Shown here: positions 47,845 through 59,100 of the stretch, piece by piece | How positions within the stretch are numbered: position 1 is the first letter of the stretch | How the letters are laid out: the number at the start of each line of letters is the position of its first letter | From: Clitoria ternatea | Lineage: Eukaryota > Streptophyta > Magnoliopsida > Fabales > Fabaceae | Reading direction: 5' to 3' | Length of the DNA stretch: 64,000 nucleotides | Assembly: GCA_037962975.1 (NCBI GenBank) | Contig: CM075674.1 | Location: 82,166,501-82,230,500 of the forward strand | The notes under the pieces: model-generated | Seen by the model: the letters and a program-made list of their open reading frames with translations, nothing else | Told to the model about the DNA's origin: nothing | Databases searched by the model: none | Made by a program: the position numbers and the translations under genes

Positions 47845-48432
47845 ACTCGCCCAAGCGAGATGAATTCTCGCTCAAGCGAGAGTGCTTTGTGTCAGTAATG
47901 TGGCCTCTGGCCTAATCTCGCTCAAGCAAGGACCATTCTCGCTCAAGCGAGACATGCATGAATTAGGTGAATATGGTTACCGGAGGATTTTCGCTCAAGC
48001 GGGTTGAGTCTCGCTCGAGCGAAAGGCATAGGAATAGGTTCTGGGTCAATTTCGCTCAAGCGAGGAAGAATCTCGCTCAAGCGGATTTAGTCTCTCTTGA
48101 GTGAGGACCAGACAAAATGGTTCTATGATTATTTCGCTCGAGCGAATGTAACTCGTTTAAGCGAATAAGGGATGTTTAGATACTGGAATAATCTCGCCTG
48201 AGCACGAACGAGGCTGCTTAAGCGAGTGGTAATATCAGAGCTACTGGACTAATTTCGCTTAAGCGAGAAAATCTCGCTCAAGCGAAATAAGGACCTGATG
48301 CAAAGGAACCCCCCTCGCTCAAGCGCATTCGTAGTAGAGATGAAACATAAGACTCGCCCAAGCGAGTAGGGGCTCGCTCAAGCGACGGCTCCTAATCTCG
48401 CTTAAGCGAATCCGGACCTCGCTCAAGCGAGT
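47845..48432. repeat. Twenty-member TCGCTCAAGCGA near-palindrome array (LTR A)
   Basis: I count twenty sites in 590 bp, often in pairs about 20 bp apart, with units introduced by CTGG..TAATTTCGC. Variants include CTCGCTCGAGCGAA, TTCGCTTAAGCGAG and the CpG-less CTCTCTTGAGTGAG. The last five are mirrored in the inverted left end (40680-40805). Confidence 0.9.
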
Positions 48433-48650
48433 GGTCCCTGATCCCATTTTCTCCTTTTGCTTCATTTAGCTAAATTCTTTTCTTATTTTTATTTAATTGA
48501 TTTATTTATTACTGTTTGTCATTGTGAGCATGTTTAATAAGAATACATATTAGTTGAATTAGAACTTAATTAATCATTAAAAGAAAAAAAATTATTGTGA
48601 AAATCAATTAAGCGGATATAATTAAATGTAAATTGATGTAGGTCGTCACA

Positions 48651-51108
48651 TGAGGTGGGTGAGTGAGAAACAAATAATGAAGAATGCAATAATTTGTAAT
48701 TGATAATCCATAAATGATAATAGTACGATAATAAGACTAGGTGAGTAGATGTGAAGTTATAAATCATAGGGAATGACGTGGTAAACAATTAAAATAGGTA
48801 AGATTATAATGGACTGGTGATGGTGAATACATGAACAAAAGGATACGGGGTTGAAAGGTAGTTTATAGTACTAATTGCTTTTGAAATTTAGTAATTGTAG
48901 GTACATGTATGTATAAGTCTATAAGCATAATGATTCCATATGATTTACTGTTTATAAGGATATAAATTAAATGAGCTGATATGATTGGAAGTGTGTAAAT
49001 AGTAGTAGTGACGAACAACATGATTGATGTTGATAGTTGTTGCGAATTGATGATTATATTGATATAATATGTTAAGGATGTGATAGGTGTATGTATGATG
49101 AGATTGGTATATTTGATAATTGAGATTAATAACCCTAGTTGAATATTGTTGAGGTAATGTCTAGTAGCGCATGTGATTTTAATTATGTATAGTTTGATGA
49201 AATGATGATTATAGAAGTATTATGACATGGCGTGGAAGGGTTGGGTATGTGTGGCCGCCCTGTGAGATAATTATATGTCAGTTTCTGACATTTATATGTG
49301 AGGTTCATGATGTTATGCCATGTTGGATGTGATTTAATATGTGATTATGTGGTGGAGGACGACCGACGGTATGTGTTATCCTTGTTTCTGGCTCCCGTGG
49401 TTTTTTTACCTAGTTGAGCTACCCAATGGTCAAGTAGGACCCAGTGGTTGAGGGGGAGTCAAGTAGGACTCAATGAACCAAGCAGGGTTCACGGGGTGTC
49501 AAGTCGGACCCCCGGCTGAAGGTCAATCATTTTAGTATCCGGATACTAGGGCGTCTTAATATCTGAGAGTCACTTGTGTTTATATGCTTTGATATGTAAT
49601 GCCCTGGATATGAGTGATGATATGATACCGTGGACACTGTTGAGGACGGGGAGTGGTCGCCGGTGCGTTGGCACGGTCAAGGACCAGCTCCTGACAGGCT
49701 TCCAGTGGAGGGAATATATAGGAATGTTTATATTCATATATATATGGTGTGTCGTGTAAAATGAATTGAATGGTTGGTATTCGATTAGTTAGTGGTTTTG
49801 ATACAGTCAATGTGATTTAGTGCAATGGTGATGAACCAATAATGGTAACTAAAAGATAATGATGAACACTGCTGTTAAAATATAAATGTAGCTAGAATAC
49901 TCCCTTTTAGTATTAATGTTTATTTCTGTATTAGTGCTTAATTCCAGTCACACACCCCCTGTATTATGGCTTTAGTGACTGTTGGCAGGTTATGGATGCA
50001 CACCGCAGAGGCAAGCGCTAAATGAGGCCAGAGCAAAGAGGAAATTAATGTAATGATGGTTGTATATACATATTTAGTTAAAAATGGTAAATGTATATTT
50101 ATGTTAAACTGTGGATCCCAAGTAGGCGATTTTAAATTGATGTTCATAGGTGTGACGACACCAAGTAGCACAAAGCTATTTGGGTAATTGACCGATTGTA
50201 TATGTGTGATGCCCGGATACTGAATTATGATATGTGATAATGTAGAATGATGATAGGTTATGCATGATTAGATGTATGGCACGAAGCCATTGTGTGAATA
50301 TATGAAATAGGCAGGTATTATGGTGCGTGAATTACATGATGAATGTGATTATGTGTGCAATGACTAATTTGAGAATGATTAGTATACACAATACGCAATT
50401 AGTGTCTTGGTATTTATGTTGTAGCCGATGTAAATTGTGAATGATGGGCACAGAGCCAATATCATAGGTGTGATGAATGTCATGGATAGGTTCTATAATA
50501 TGATTATGAATTGTTATGTGTTGTGATTAGGAAGTAGATAACCCATTGATTAAATTGATGATTGTTGCATATAGTGGAAATAGGTATTTTATATGGAATT
50601 AAGGAACCAAATAGGTGAACTCGTGATCCGGTGGGTTTTTAGGACTCCGTAAGGAACCAATGGGTCCCCTATGTCATTTAGAAACTGTGCATATAGGTCT
50701 TGGATCATTTGGAGTCCATTTTAGTATCTGAAATGGGGAAAACGTGTGGCCCGTGAAGTTTCATGGCAATTAGACCTGAAATGGGCCATTTGGGTAGGTT
50801 AGAAGTTGGCCGGTTGACCTAAAATGTGTAGCAGCATCAGGTGCTGCTACTGTCAGCCTGACGTGTAGTGTCAGGGCTACGTTTTATGGCTCACGCGTAG
50901 CGTCAGGCCCCTGTTTCAGTTTTGAGTTTTTCTTGTTTAATAGCTTTTGGGGTTCTTAGCTCATACCCTAATTTATATTCTAAACCCTTTTTACTGCAAA
51001 TAGTGAGTTTACATATAGGTGGTAATTAAATTATTTAATTGTGAAAAATTTATTCCATAATTTAATTAAACGGTTTAAGATAAATGTAAAATGACGGAGG
51101 ACGTCACA
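48651..51108 (+). repeat. Solo LTR B, right part
   Basis: Continues B behind element A and ends GACGTCACA at 51108. Together with 39594-40466 it forms an LTR of about 3.3 kb with a perfect CTTGG duplication and no interior, meaning the element was lost by recombination between its two LTRs. It carries a GGACGACCGACGGTATGTG block shared with LTR A and GCGTAGCGTCAGG words near 50830-50915. Non-coding. Confidence 0.8.
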
Positions 51109-51113
51109 CTTGG
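51109..51113. repeat. Target-site duplication of solo LTR B, right copy (CTTGG)
   Basis: Exact repeat of 39589-39593. Confidence 0.85.
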
Positions 51114-53105
51114 GATTTAGATTACAAATCTAAAGGTGATGGTCTTAAAAAGAGGAAAATTTTATTCTGGTTTTCTTTGTGTTGTCCGGATAATTACCTT
51201 CCTTAATGAGTTTTAAGCGTCATAGACCCACTCACATCAGAATAGGGTCACATGAGTATAATTCTTGACAATGCCTTAGTTTAATGGGAGTCCTATTTGT
51301 ATTGATTCATGCCTATTTTGGATATTTGGCATTTTCTACATAACAATATTGACGTTTATTACTTTCTCCATTATTCTGAACTCATTTTAGTGCAATATAT
51401 TCATATTACTTTATTTGATCTCTATAACGATTAAGCTTGGACCAATTTGAAATAAGCATTATTAAATCACAACATGCAATTTCCATACTATTCATCCATA
51501 CTTATCTATGTTATCAAGTATATTGGCTATGGTGATCATCAAGGTTTAGTTGTGCCAAAAGAGTGGCAAAAGTCATAGGGGTTCTCAATTGACATATGAG
51601 ATAAACTAAATTGTTAAGGGGTAGTCTAAACGTAAATAGTTGTGCACCTAAAGTTTTTCCTGTGATATAAATGCCTAGAGCTAATATGAAACCCAAGTGA
51701 GAGATTGTTAAAAAACTTTTAATTTCTACTAATTTTTCTTTTGTGGGTTACATATTAAATCTTAAAACATTTCTATTAACTATTTACATCAATTGGGTTG
51801 ATTGCAATCTACGTTTAGTAAGCCTGTTTAGACTATTGTGGGCATTAATATGAACCTATATGAATGGATACCAGCCTTGGCCTATTTCAAAATAATGGGA
51901 ACTCTAATAAGTTGGTATATAATATGTAGGGACAAAGACTATAAGTTGGTAAAACTCTAATGGATACCAGCCTTATTAACAAACCCCCTAACCCTTATAA
52001 TAAACTCATTTTTTAAACTGCTGCTGTAGGGGCAAAGGCTATAATCCATAAATGATTCATCATAAATTTTGCATTGGCAGCGCACCACTAAACTATAACA
52101 CATGTATTAGTCAAAGTCACACACATAACCTAAATAATTATATACAAATGTAATACATATTTAATTAGTTACAACACATGTATTATTATAAGTTCGTCAT
52201 TTTTCTAAATTCTAATTTGAATGATTTTATATACAAATGTAATACATAATTAGTTACAACACATGTATTATTATAAGTTTATTATTTTTCTAAATTCTAA
52301 TTTGAAATTTTATAAATTTACTATTGATCTATTGAATATTGAGGACAAACTTTTGATGAGTATCAAACTTATATGTTCAATATCTTTTACACTAGTCTAG
52401 TGAGAATCTCATTATATCCAACGCACACTGGTATATTGCGTTGTGGGGTAAAATAAGATTTCACCCATACAAACATTCCAATGCTCAAATGAATTCGATA
52501 TCAACACCAGAACTTAAGTGTTAACGTTGATTGAACGTACCTCATACATCAAAAATGAGTAGCATTTACAGGAGTTAATTGGTAATCGAATACCTTGGTT
52601 TAACAAAAGTAAAAGTTTTTAGGTTGATTTTAGGAAAGGTGGAAAAAGTTCAATAAAAGTGCAAAATTTGAGTCAATAAGAAAACAATCACGAGGACGTT
52701 CCTCCTGGACAAAATTTCATTTACACAATTGTAGAAAGGAAATTACACTATGTTCGGAGTAAAAAATATACACGTAATTTAGGTTGTTCTTACTATTGAC
52801 CTGAATTAAATTGCTCATCACACCCATACTCAAACGTCAAAAAAAAATGAGAGCAAGCAAGTTAACTCCAAAATGAAAGCAGCCAAAATTAACATCACAT
52901 AGATTACATGCAAGCTTGTGGAGTGGGTGTGGGGGGGTCCACGGCTATCACCAAGGGCAGAATCAAATCCATCTTTTAACTAGTGGTCCACTCGGTTGTA
53001 ACTTCATGTAGAATCAGAATCGGCTTGTCGCATCAGCAATTTTCAGAAATATGAGCCACAGATATAATTGATGTGAGCACCCCAACAGTCCAAAAATTCT
53101 GGATA
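51114..53105. other. Non-coding stretch between the transposon nest and SEC8
   Basis: The left part may still be host sequence E. 51685-51715 (CCCAAGTGAGAGATTGTTA) resembles the border of a Copia 3' LTR but no element could be delimited. 52138-52310 is a short tandem duplication. The part from about 52900 to 53105 should be the 3' UTR of SEC8 on the minus strand; its polyadenylation site was not identified. No ORF is credible. Confidence 0.5.
52138..52310. repeat. Tandem duplication, two units of 89 bp
   Basis: TTATATACAAATGTAATACA...CTAAATTCTAATTTGAA is repeated head to tail with a few differences, including a 3-base loss in the second copy. Confidence 0.8.
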
Positions 53106-53193
53106 CTACATGGATAGTATTTCAGATACTCGATCTTTTGCATCAGGAGGAATTTCTCTTCCAGGAACCTGAACGTTCAGAAGGTTGGCGTAC
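53106..53193 (-). CDS. SEC8: SEC8 last coding exon
   Basis: Begins after acceptor TTTCTACAG with GTACGCC, completing a Glu codon with the previous exon. Encodes YANLLNVQVPGREIPPDAKD... and stops at TAG 53108-53106. The 3' UTR continues to lower coordinates. Confidence 0.92.
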
Positions 53194-56100
53194 CTGTAGA
53201 AATATTGTGTTAATATGACTCCATAAAAGGGTGTCAACAACTAAAATTTCCATGAACTTACTCAGCAGGGGTGAACAAGTGTACATGTTCTGTAATGAAG
53301 GCAAGCAGGGCCTGCAACAGGAACAGGAATACCAAGATAAGATGACTTGACAAAACTAACAATCAACACAGCCGTTTAGTTCAGGTGACTTGCCTCAAAA
53401 GGCATGTTCAATAGTTCATAGTAGGTGCGGACTCGATCCAATCTCTGTTGCACGGCTTCACTATTTATGGATGGAATAGCTGCCAGTGCCTGTAACACCA
53501 TCCAAAATTTTTATGGCTTTCAAATTTCAATATGTGACTTTTCCATTTTCCAAGTTCTAATTCTCTCTGAATGTACAGTTGTACTGTAAAATCATTGAAT
53601 TCTAGACGAGATATAAACAGGCTATATACAAGTGTGAGGGTGTGCATATGTCACTGAGAAACATTAATTACCTGTTCCAATGCAATAGAGTTTCGACATA
53701 CTTGCTGAACGCCAAAAAGATTTATGGACTTCATATCCGCCAAAGCCTAACAAGTAAATAAGAGCACCCTGACATTAGCAGTGAAAGAAAGGAAGTGATA
53801 GAGCCCAACATTAAAAGAAGAAAAAACTGTTCAAAAAAAATACACACATTCACACCTTAATAGATGCATTTGCGGCAACTCCACATATTCCACCAAATAT
53901 ATAATTCCGCTTTGCATTTGAAATAAAAGGAGCCATTTCCTCATCTCTTCGTGTTATCTGGGGAGGCCATTAAAAAGGTTATTTACAAACTTGGTGTCAC
54001 TATCAAGCTTTTCAAAATTCATCATAACATTGCGGTTGACTGTTTACTTTTGAAATTCAGATTCATATTCAGATTTAGTTTTTCAGATTAATTATTAAAA
54101 TGTCCAGTAATACATCATTACAAGTTAATTTAGTTTAACTTTATGATGACATTTTAGTTATTCCTGCATTCCCTAGTCAATGAATATGCATTCTAGCTAG
54201 GTTCTTGAGGTTATATTTGGCCTTGATGCATATATGTTGTTAGTTTAGTATTAGAATTTAGTTGTTTTGGATCAAATCTATAAATTCATCCAAGAGTGCA
54301 ATCTTCTTGATCCTATGACACAATCAAACCTTACATATGATTCTTTGGCTATTTTTCTTTCCTTAATCTGAAGCTTCTAAATTGTAATCCTTTTAATTGA
54401 AGAACATGGCCAGACCACATTCTAAAGCCAAAAATATTACTTGAGGAAGTTATTTCAATGATAACAGCAACAATAGATATGTTAAGTTGTTAAGAGAGGT
54501 CCCACATCGGTTAAGAATATGGCCAGCATACACCTTATAAGGCTTAAAGACACTTAACAAGATAAAAAATGAAAGAAATAAGCTTCAGTTTTAGTCGTCA
54601 TACGCTAAATCATCTGAATTCATATATTCTCCAAATGGATTTAGCTTTCCTTATTTAGAGAGTGGCAAATCTCTCTGTATCTATCAGGTTGTCTTACCCT
54701 GGGTTACCAATACATGGTGTAGGAGAAGACAAGCAGGCACTGATGCAAGTGTAAAATCCTCAATGTGTATAATAAAAAATTTATAGCAGGGGCACTTTCA
54801 ATGTATGTGAATATAATCATATTAAATTTTATGTAATCATGATATATAAATTATCTTGTTCAATCAATCACAGAGCTCATTTTGAAACCTCTGACAGAAA
54901 AGGGTATTGCAAGTCCTGAATGTGTGTGGAAATTAACCACATCTTTGCCCCTTCAAATCACATTTCCCATTTCACAGAATGAATCAGTGAAATTAGAATT
55001 TATAAGCCTAAAAATTCAAATCACTGCAAGACAACCTTTTCTGTATATGGCAAAATACGCTGAAGATCCACTGTCATCCACTAACGTAACTATTGTTTTG
55101 AGGTCCAACTTCCAACTCAATAAACTTCAATAAATTCCAATTTTACAATGCATTACTTCCTTTCCTACCATTTAAAGAATATTTGTCCAAAGCCTTAGCT
55201 TCTTTTCTCTCACCATGTAACTGTCACCACCCGCGGCCACCGCCTCGCACTGCAACCACCCTCTTACTCACTCACAACCTCTTCCTTTCCCACTCCATCA
55301 CCAAATCACCACACCAAATATCATCCCACCACCACCATCAACCATAACCTCTCCCCTTCACTACCTAAAACTAACAACCCACACCCTAAACCAAAACCCT
55401 AACCCCCACGGCCATTCCAACCACCACCGTCAACCATAACCTCCCCCCTTCACCATCTAAAACTAACAACCCACACCCCTAACTAAAGCAAGGAAAGGCA
55501 AGAATGTCTTCTACTGGTTTCAGAATCACAAAACAAGGCAAAGACAGAAGCAGAAGCAAGAAACCATCGCTTACTTTAATCGCTATCTTAATAGGCCATG
55601 TTAAATTTGGGTATTAGGCCTAACTCAATCCTAAAAGCTAGCTCATAGGATGAGGATTACCTTCCACCTTATATACTTTTGATTAGCCATATCTCTAGTC
55701 AATATGGGACTTTTAACACACCCCCTCACGCTCAGGAATGGAGCGTGGATAAATACGGGTGGCCCACGGAACTTATTAACACACCCCTTCACGAATGAAG
55801 GGTGGACAACATGGGTAACCCAACAACGGATCTAGGATAGGCTTTGATACCAACTTTTTGGCCTAGAGCTATGGCCAATCAAAAGTATATAAAGTGGAAG
55901 TAATCCTCATCCTATGAGCTAGCTTTTAGGATTGAGTTAGGCCCAATACCCAAATTTAAGATGGTATCTGAGCCAAAGCATTCTTTCCGGTTCTTATAGG
56001 CTAAGAGTTGCCCTTTTATTGTGGGTCAAAAAGTTACCCATTGTCTGCCTTATCATATTTCACATGGTTTAAATATCTGTTGGGCAACTCCATCCATTGC

Positions 56101-59100
56101 CAATTGGTTTTGGGATGGAACCTTTAACAGGCCACAACCTGGTTTCCTGCCTCGGTTAGCACCAATGATTAAAATCTTTTGATTCTCAACATTCATTTCT
56201 TAATTCTCAACGGAACACCATTTTTTCTGGTGTTAATGGCTTCTGCTTTCACTTTTATATCTATTTGGGTTTGGGGTTTTGGTTTTTAATTGGGGGTTGG
56301 GGGTTTCGGTGGTGGGGGAAGGTGTTCGGTGGTGGGGTTTCTGGGTTTCACTTCTAGATCTGTTTGGGTTTGGGGTTTTGGTTTCGCAATTAGGGGTTGG
56401 GGGTTTCGGTGATGGGGGAAGGCGTTTGGTGATGGGGTTTTCGGTGGTGGGGGAAGGCGTTTGGTGATGGGGTTTGCACTTTCAGATTTGTTTGAGTTTG
56501 GGGTTTTGGTTTTGCAATTGGGGGTTGTGGGTTTCGGTGGTGGTGGTGGTTGGGGGGGGGGGGTCCGGTTTGCTGATTTTGGGGGTTGTAGTGGTGCGGG
56601 TGGAGGTTGATGATGGATTGTGGTGTGTGTGTTAGTGTTGTGGTTTAGGGTGGAGTTTGAGAGGTGGAGGTGGGTTTTGATGGTGGTGGAGGTAGAATGC
56701 AAAGAAGTAGGGAGAATGAAGAGGTTGGAAGAAAGATGATGGTGATGATGATGATGTTGATGTGTATTTAGGTTTTTAGTTTTTATTTTATTTTAATTAT
56801 TTTAATGACATGTGTTACCGGTGATGTGGTATTTCTATCTGCCACATCAGCAATTAACGGCAGCTACTAACGGTAGGTACCATAGACAAACACTTCATAT
56901 TTTACAGAGACTAACACCTATGGTCATTGTTAAGGAAAATGTCATGTTCAAAGAAGTATCCCCTAATTCACACACACACGTATAAGTGTGTTGTACAATA
57001 TTTTGTTTCCTCTTATTTCTCTGTTTCTTTTTTTGTATTTAATTTGTTACTTATTATTGTAATTAGCATAATCAGGTATGATTGACAGTTATGATTTTAG
57101 CATAGAATTAATTATCATAGTTGTATACATAGGAACCATTGTACATTGAGAAATAATCAGAAAATATTCATTCAAATATATTGTTTGGTTTCAAGTTGGT
57201 ACCAGAGCTCCCAATCCTAGAAGCTCTACCTCCGCATTTTTTTAACCATCTTCATTTGCGGCATCAGTGTTTGAAGCCTTCATTGCGGTCATTGCACCTT
57301 TGTCGGGCGCGTCAAACTCTGTCACTATTTATGGCCGGAAGTACTGTTCATCACCAAAGACTGTTCTGATTGTGCCGACAACCACATCAGGAAAATCGCT
57401 ATCTCCAAGCTGGCCTATCCCTGAAAGTCCAGAACTAGACAACATATCACATGTTGCCACACACGCAAACAGTGGTTCGTTTTTACGCCTGTAAGTTAAT
57501 GATCTTCCAGAACAAGCTGAGGAAGAGATATCGACACTAAAAGATGAGGTGGAGTGCCTGAAAAATCTCATGGAGTCTTTCAATGAGCCCTCTAGTACTT
57601 GCTCTTTTGCAATGACTGGTAAGAACTCTTAAGATCTTTTCTTTTAACATCTGTAGTACTATGCCTGAGGATCTTTGAATATTTAACTTCAGAGCTATTC
57701 ACCATATGACACCTCATTCCTCTTGTTTCCTCACTTATTCTAGCTTATCCACCATCCAACATATTACTGTTGCCAAAAGGTCCCATACCCTGGCTGTCTG
57801 CAGTGGTACCATTTCCCTTAATCCTTATTTGCCTCTCCATAATATATTACATGTTGCCCAACTATCTAATAACCTAATTTCTATCCAAAAACTTACCCAA
57901 GATTTGAAATGTAAAGTAACCTTTTCCCCTTCCCATTGTGTCTTTCAGGATCTTACCATGGGAAGAACGATTGAAACTGCTAAGGAACAAAGAGAACATA
58001 TAAGGAGAATGGAAGACAAAAGGTGCCATAATCCTACCTTCAAACAAGTTCAGATTCTACAACATCAAAAATTTGGCTTCAACACGCCCCTATGAAACTG
58101 TTTTGTGACAATAATTCTGTTACGAGCATTGCTCATAATCCAGTCCAACATGATAGAATGAAACACTCAGGTCAATCAGAACTTCATTAAGGAGAAGTTA
58201 GATAGCGGACTTATAGAGACCACATATGTTCTGTCTGTAAGTCAGTTGGCCGATGTTCTTACTAAGGGACTACCCACAAAACAATTCCAAGATCTTCCTG
58301 GCAAGCTGGGAATGACAGATATCCATTCGCCAACTTGAAGGGAAGTGTTGTAAAATATTTCATTTCCTCTTATATCTTTGTTTCCCTTTTGTATTTAATT
58401 TGCTCCTTATTCCTGTAATTAGCATAATCCGGTATGATTGATAACCATGATTTTAGTATAGAATTAAATATCATAGCTGTATAAATAGGAACCATTGTAT
58501 ATTGAGAAATAACCAAAAAATATTCATTCAAATATATTATTTTGTGCCTTTTTTTCAAGTATTTGTTTAGTGATATTGTAAAATAGCGTTTGCGATTTAG
58601 GGTTGAATACTTTGGTCACGGTTAGAGAAAAGGTCATGTCTGGAGAAATATCCACTAATTTTGTCAACTCTAATGATCAACTAACAAATATATCCACTGA
58701 GTCACTAAGAAGTCCTCGAATTAACTACACATGTAACAAGTTTGGTACTTATGATTTATATGCTTCATCTTGAGGGGAGTGCTAAAATATTGTAAATATG
58801 TTAACCTAGGATATAGGATTGATTATGTATGTAAATAGGATTGATTATGTATTTACAAAATAGCCTACATAGGGTACCTGAATAGCTGTATTTTTATTAT
58901 TGTACTATTACAAATTCATTGCGGCGCTATGTAGACACATCAAATTCATTCAATGTATAGAGAATAAAACATGATGTTCATGAATCCTCATATTTCAGGG
59001 ATCTGATCCATTTCCATAACCATCCCAAGATCCAATAAGAATCAATATGAAGACGACAAAACATGCGAAGATAGAAAGACACACCTGTGCAGTGAGTGAA

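Larger units (their letters stand above)
40467..48650 (+). mobile_element. Element A: Tekay/Del-type chromovirus with abnormal left end (8.2 kb)
   Basis: Complete interior (primer-binding site, gag, protease, RT, RNase H, integrase, polypurine tract) and a normal 2.9-kb 3' LTR. In place of a matching 5' LTR there is a 558-bp head-to-head structure (40467-41024). Nearly matching 5-bp flanks and continuity of solo LTR B on both sides show the element ends at 40467 and 48650. Two stops and three frameshifts disable the ORF. The chromodomain-like C-terminus of integrase and the end sequence place it near Tekay/Del. Confidence 0.85.
45729..48650 (+). repeat. 3' LTR of element A (2922 bp)
   Basis: TGTAATATCC...GTCGTCACA. 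It contains a TATAAAAG at about 45987, the GTCAAGTAGGACCCAGTGG repeat block (46860-46975), and the 20-member near-palindrome array (47845-48432). A block at 46800-47030 is shared with solo LTR B (49350-49560). Open frames in it are not supported as genes. Confidence 0.88.
53958..59084 (-). other. SEC8: 5.1-kb SEC8 intron filled with repeats
   Basis: Contains, in plus-strand order, plain intron sequence (to about 55140), C-rich direct repeats (55331-55482), a foldback element (55596-55964), a G-rich tract (56260-56620), a Copia deletion derivative (56989-58556) and a second Copia 3' remnant (58621-58971). The words GTCCCACATCGGTTAAGAAT at 54498 belong to a motif common in plant repeats. No exon was found inside. 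Confidence 0.85.

Noticed and set aside
48651..51108. Second copy of the A LTR
   Set aside because: It shares only one block with LTR A, ends in a different sequence (GGACGTCACA) and pairs with 39594-40466 through the CTTGG duplication, so it is solo LTR B.
56286..56702. 138-residue minus-strand Pro/Thr-rich frame in the SEC8 intron
   Set aside because: Translation of the complementary strand of a G/T-rich repeat; no start context or domain.
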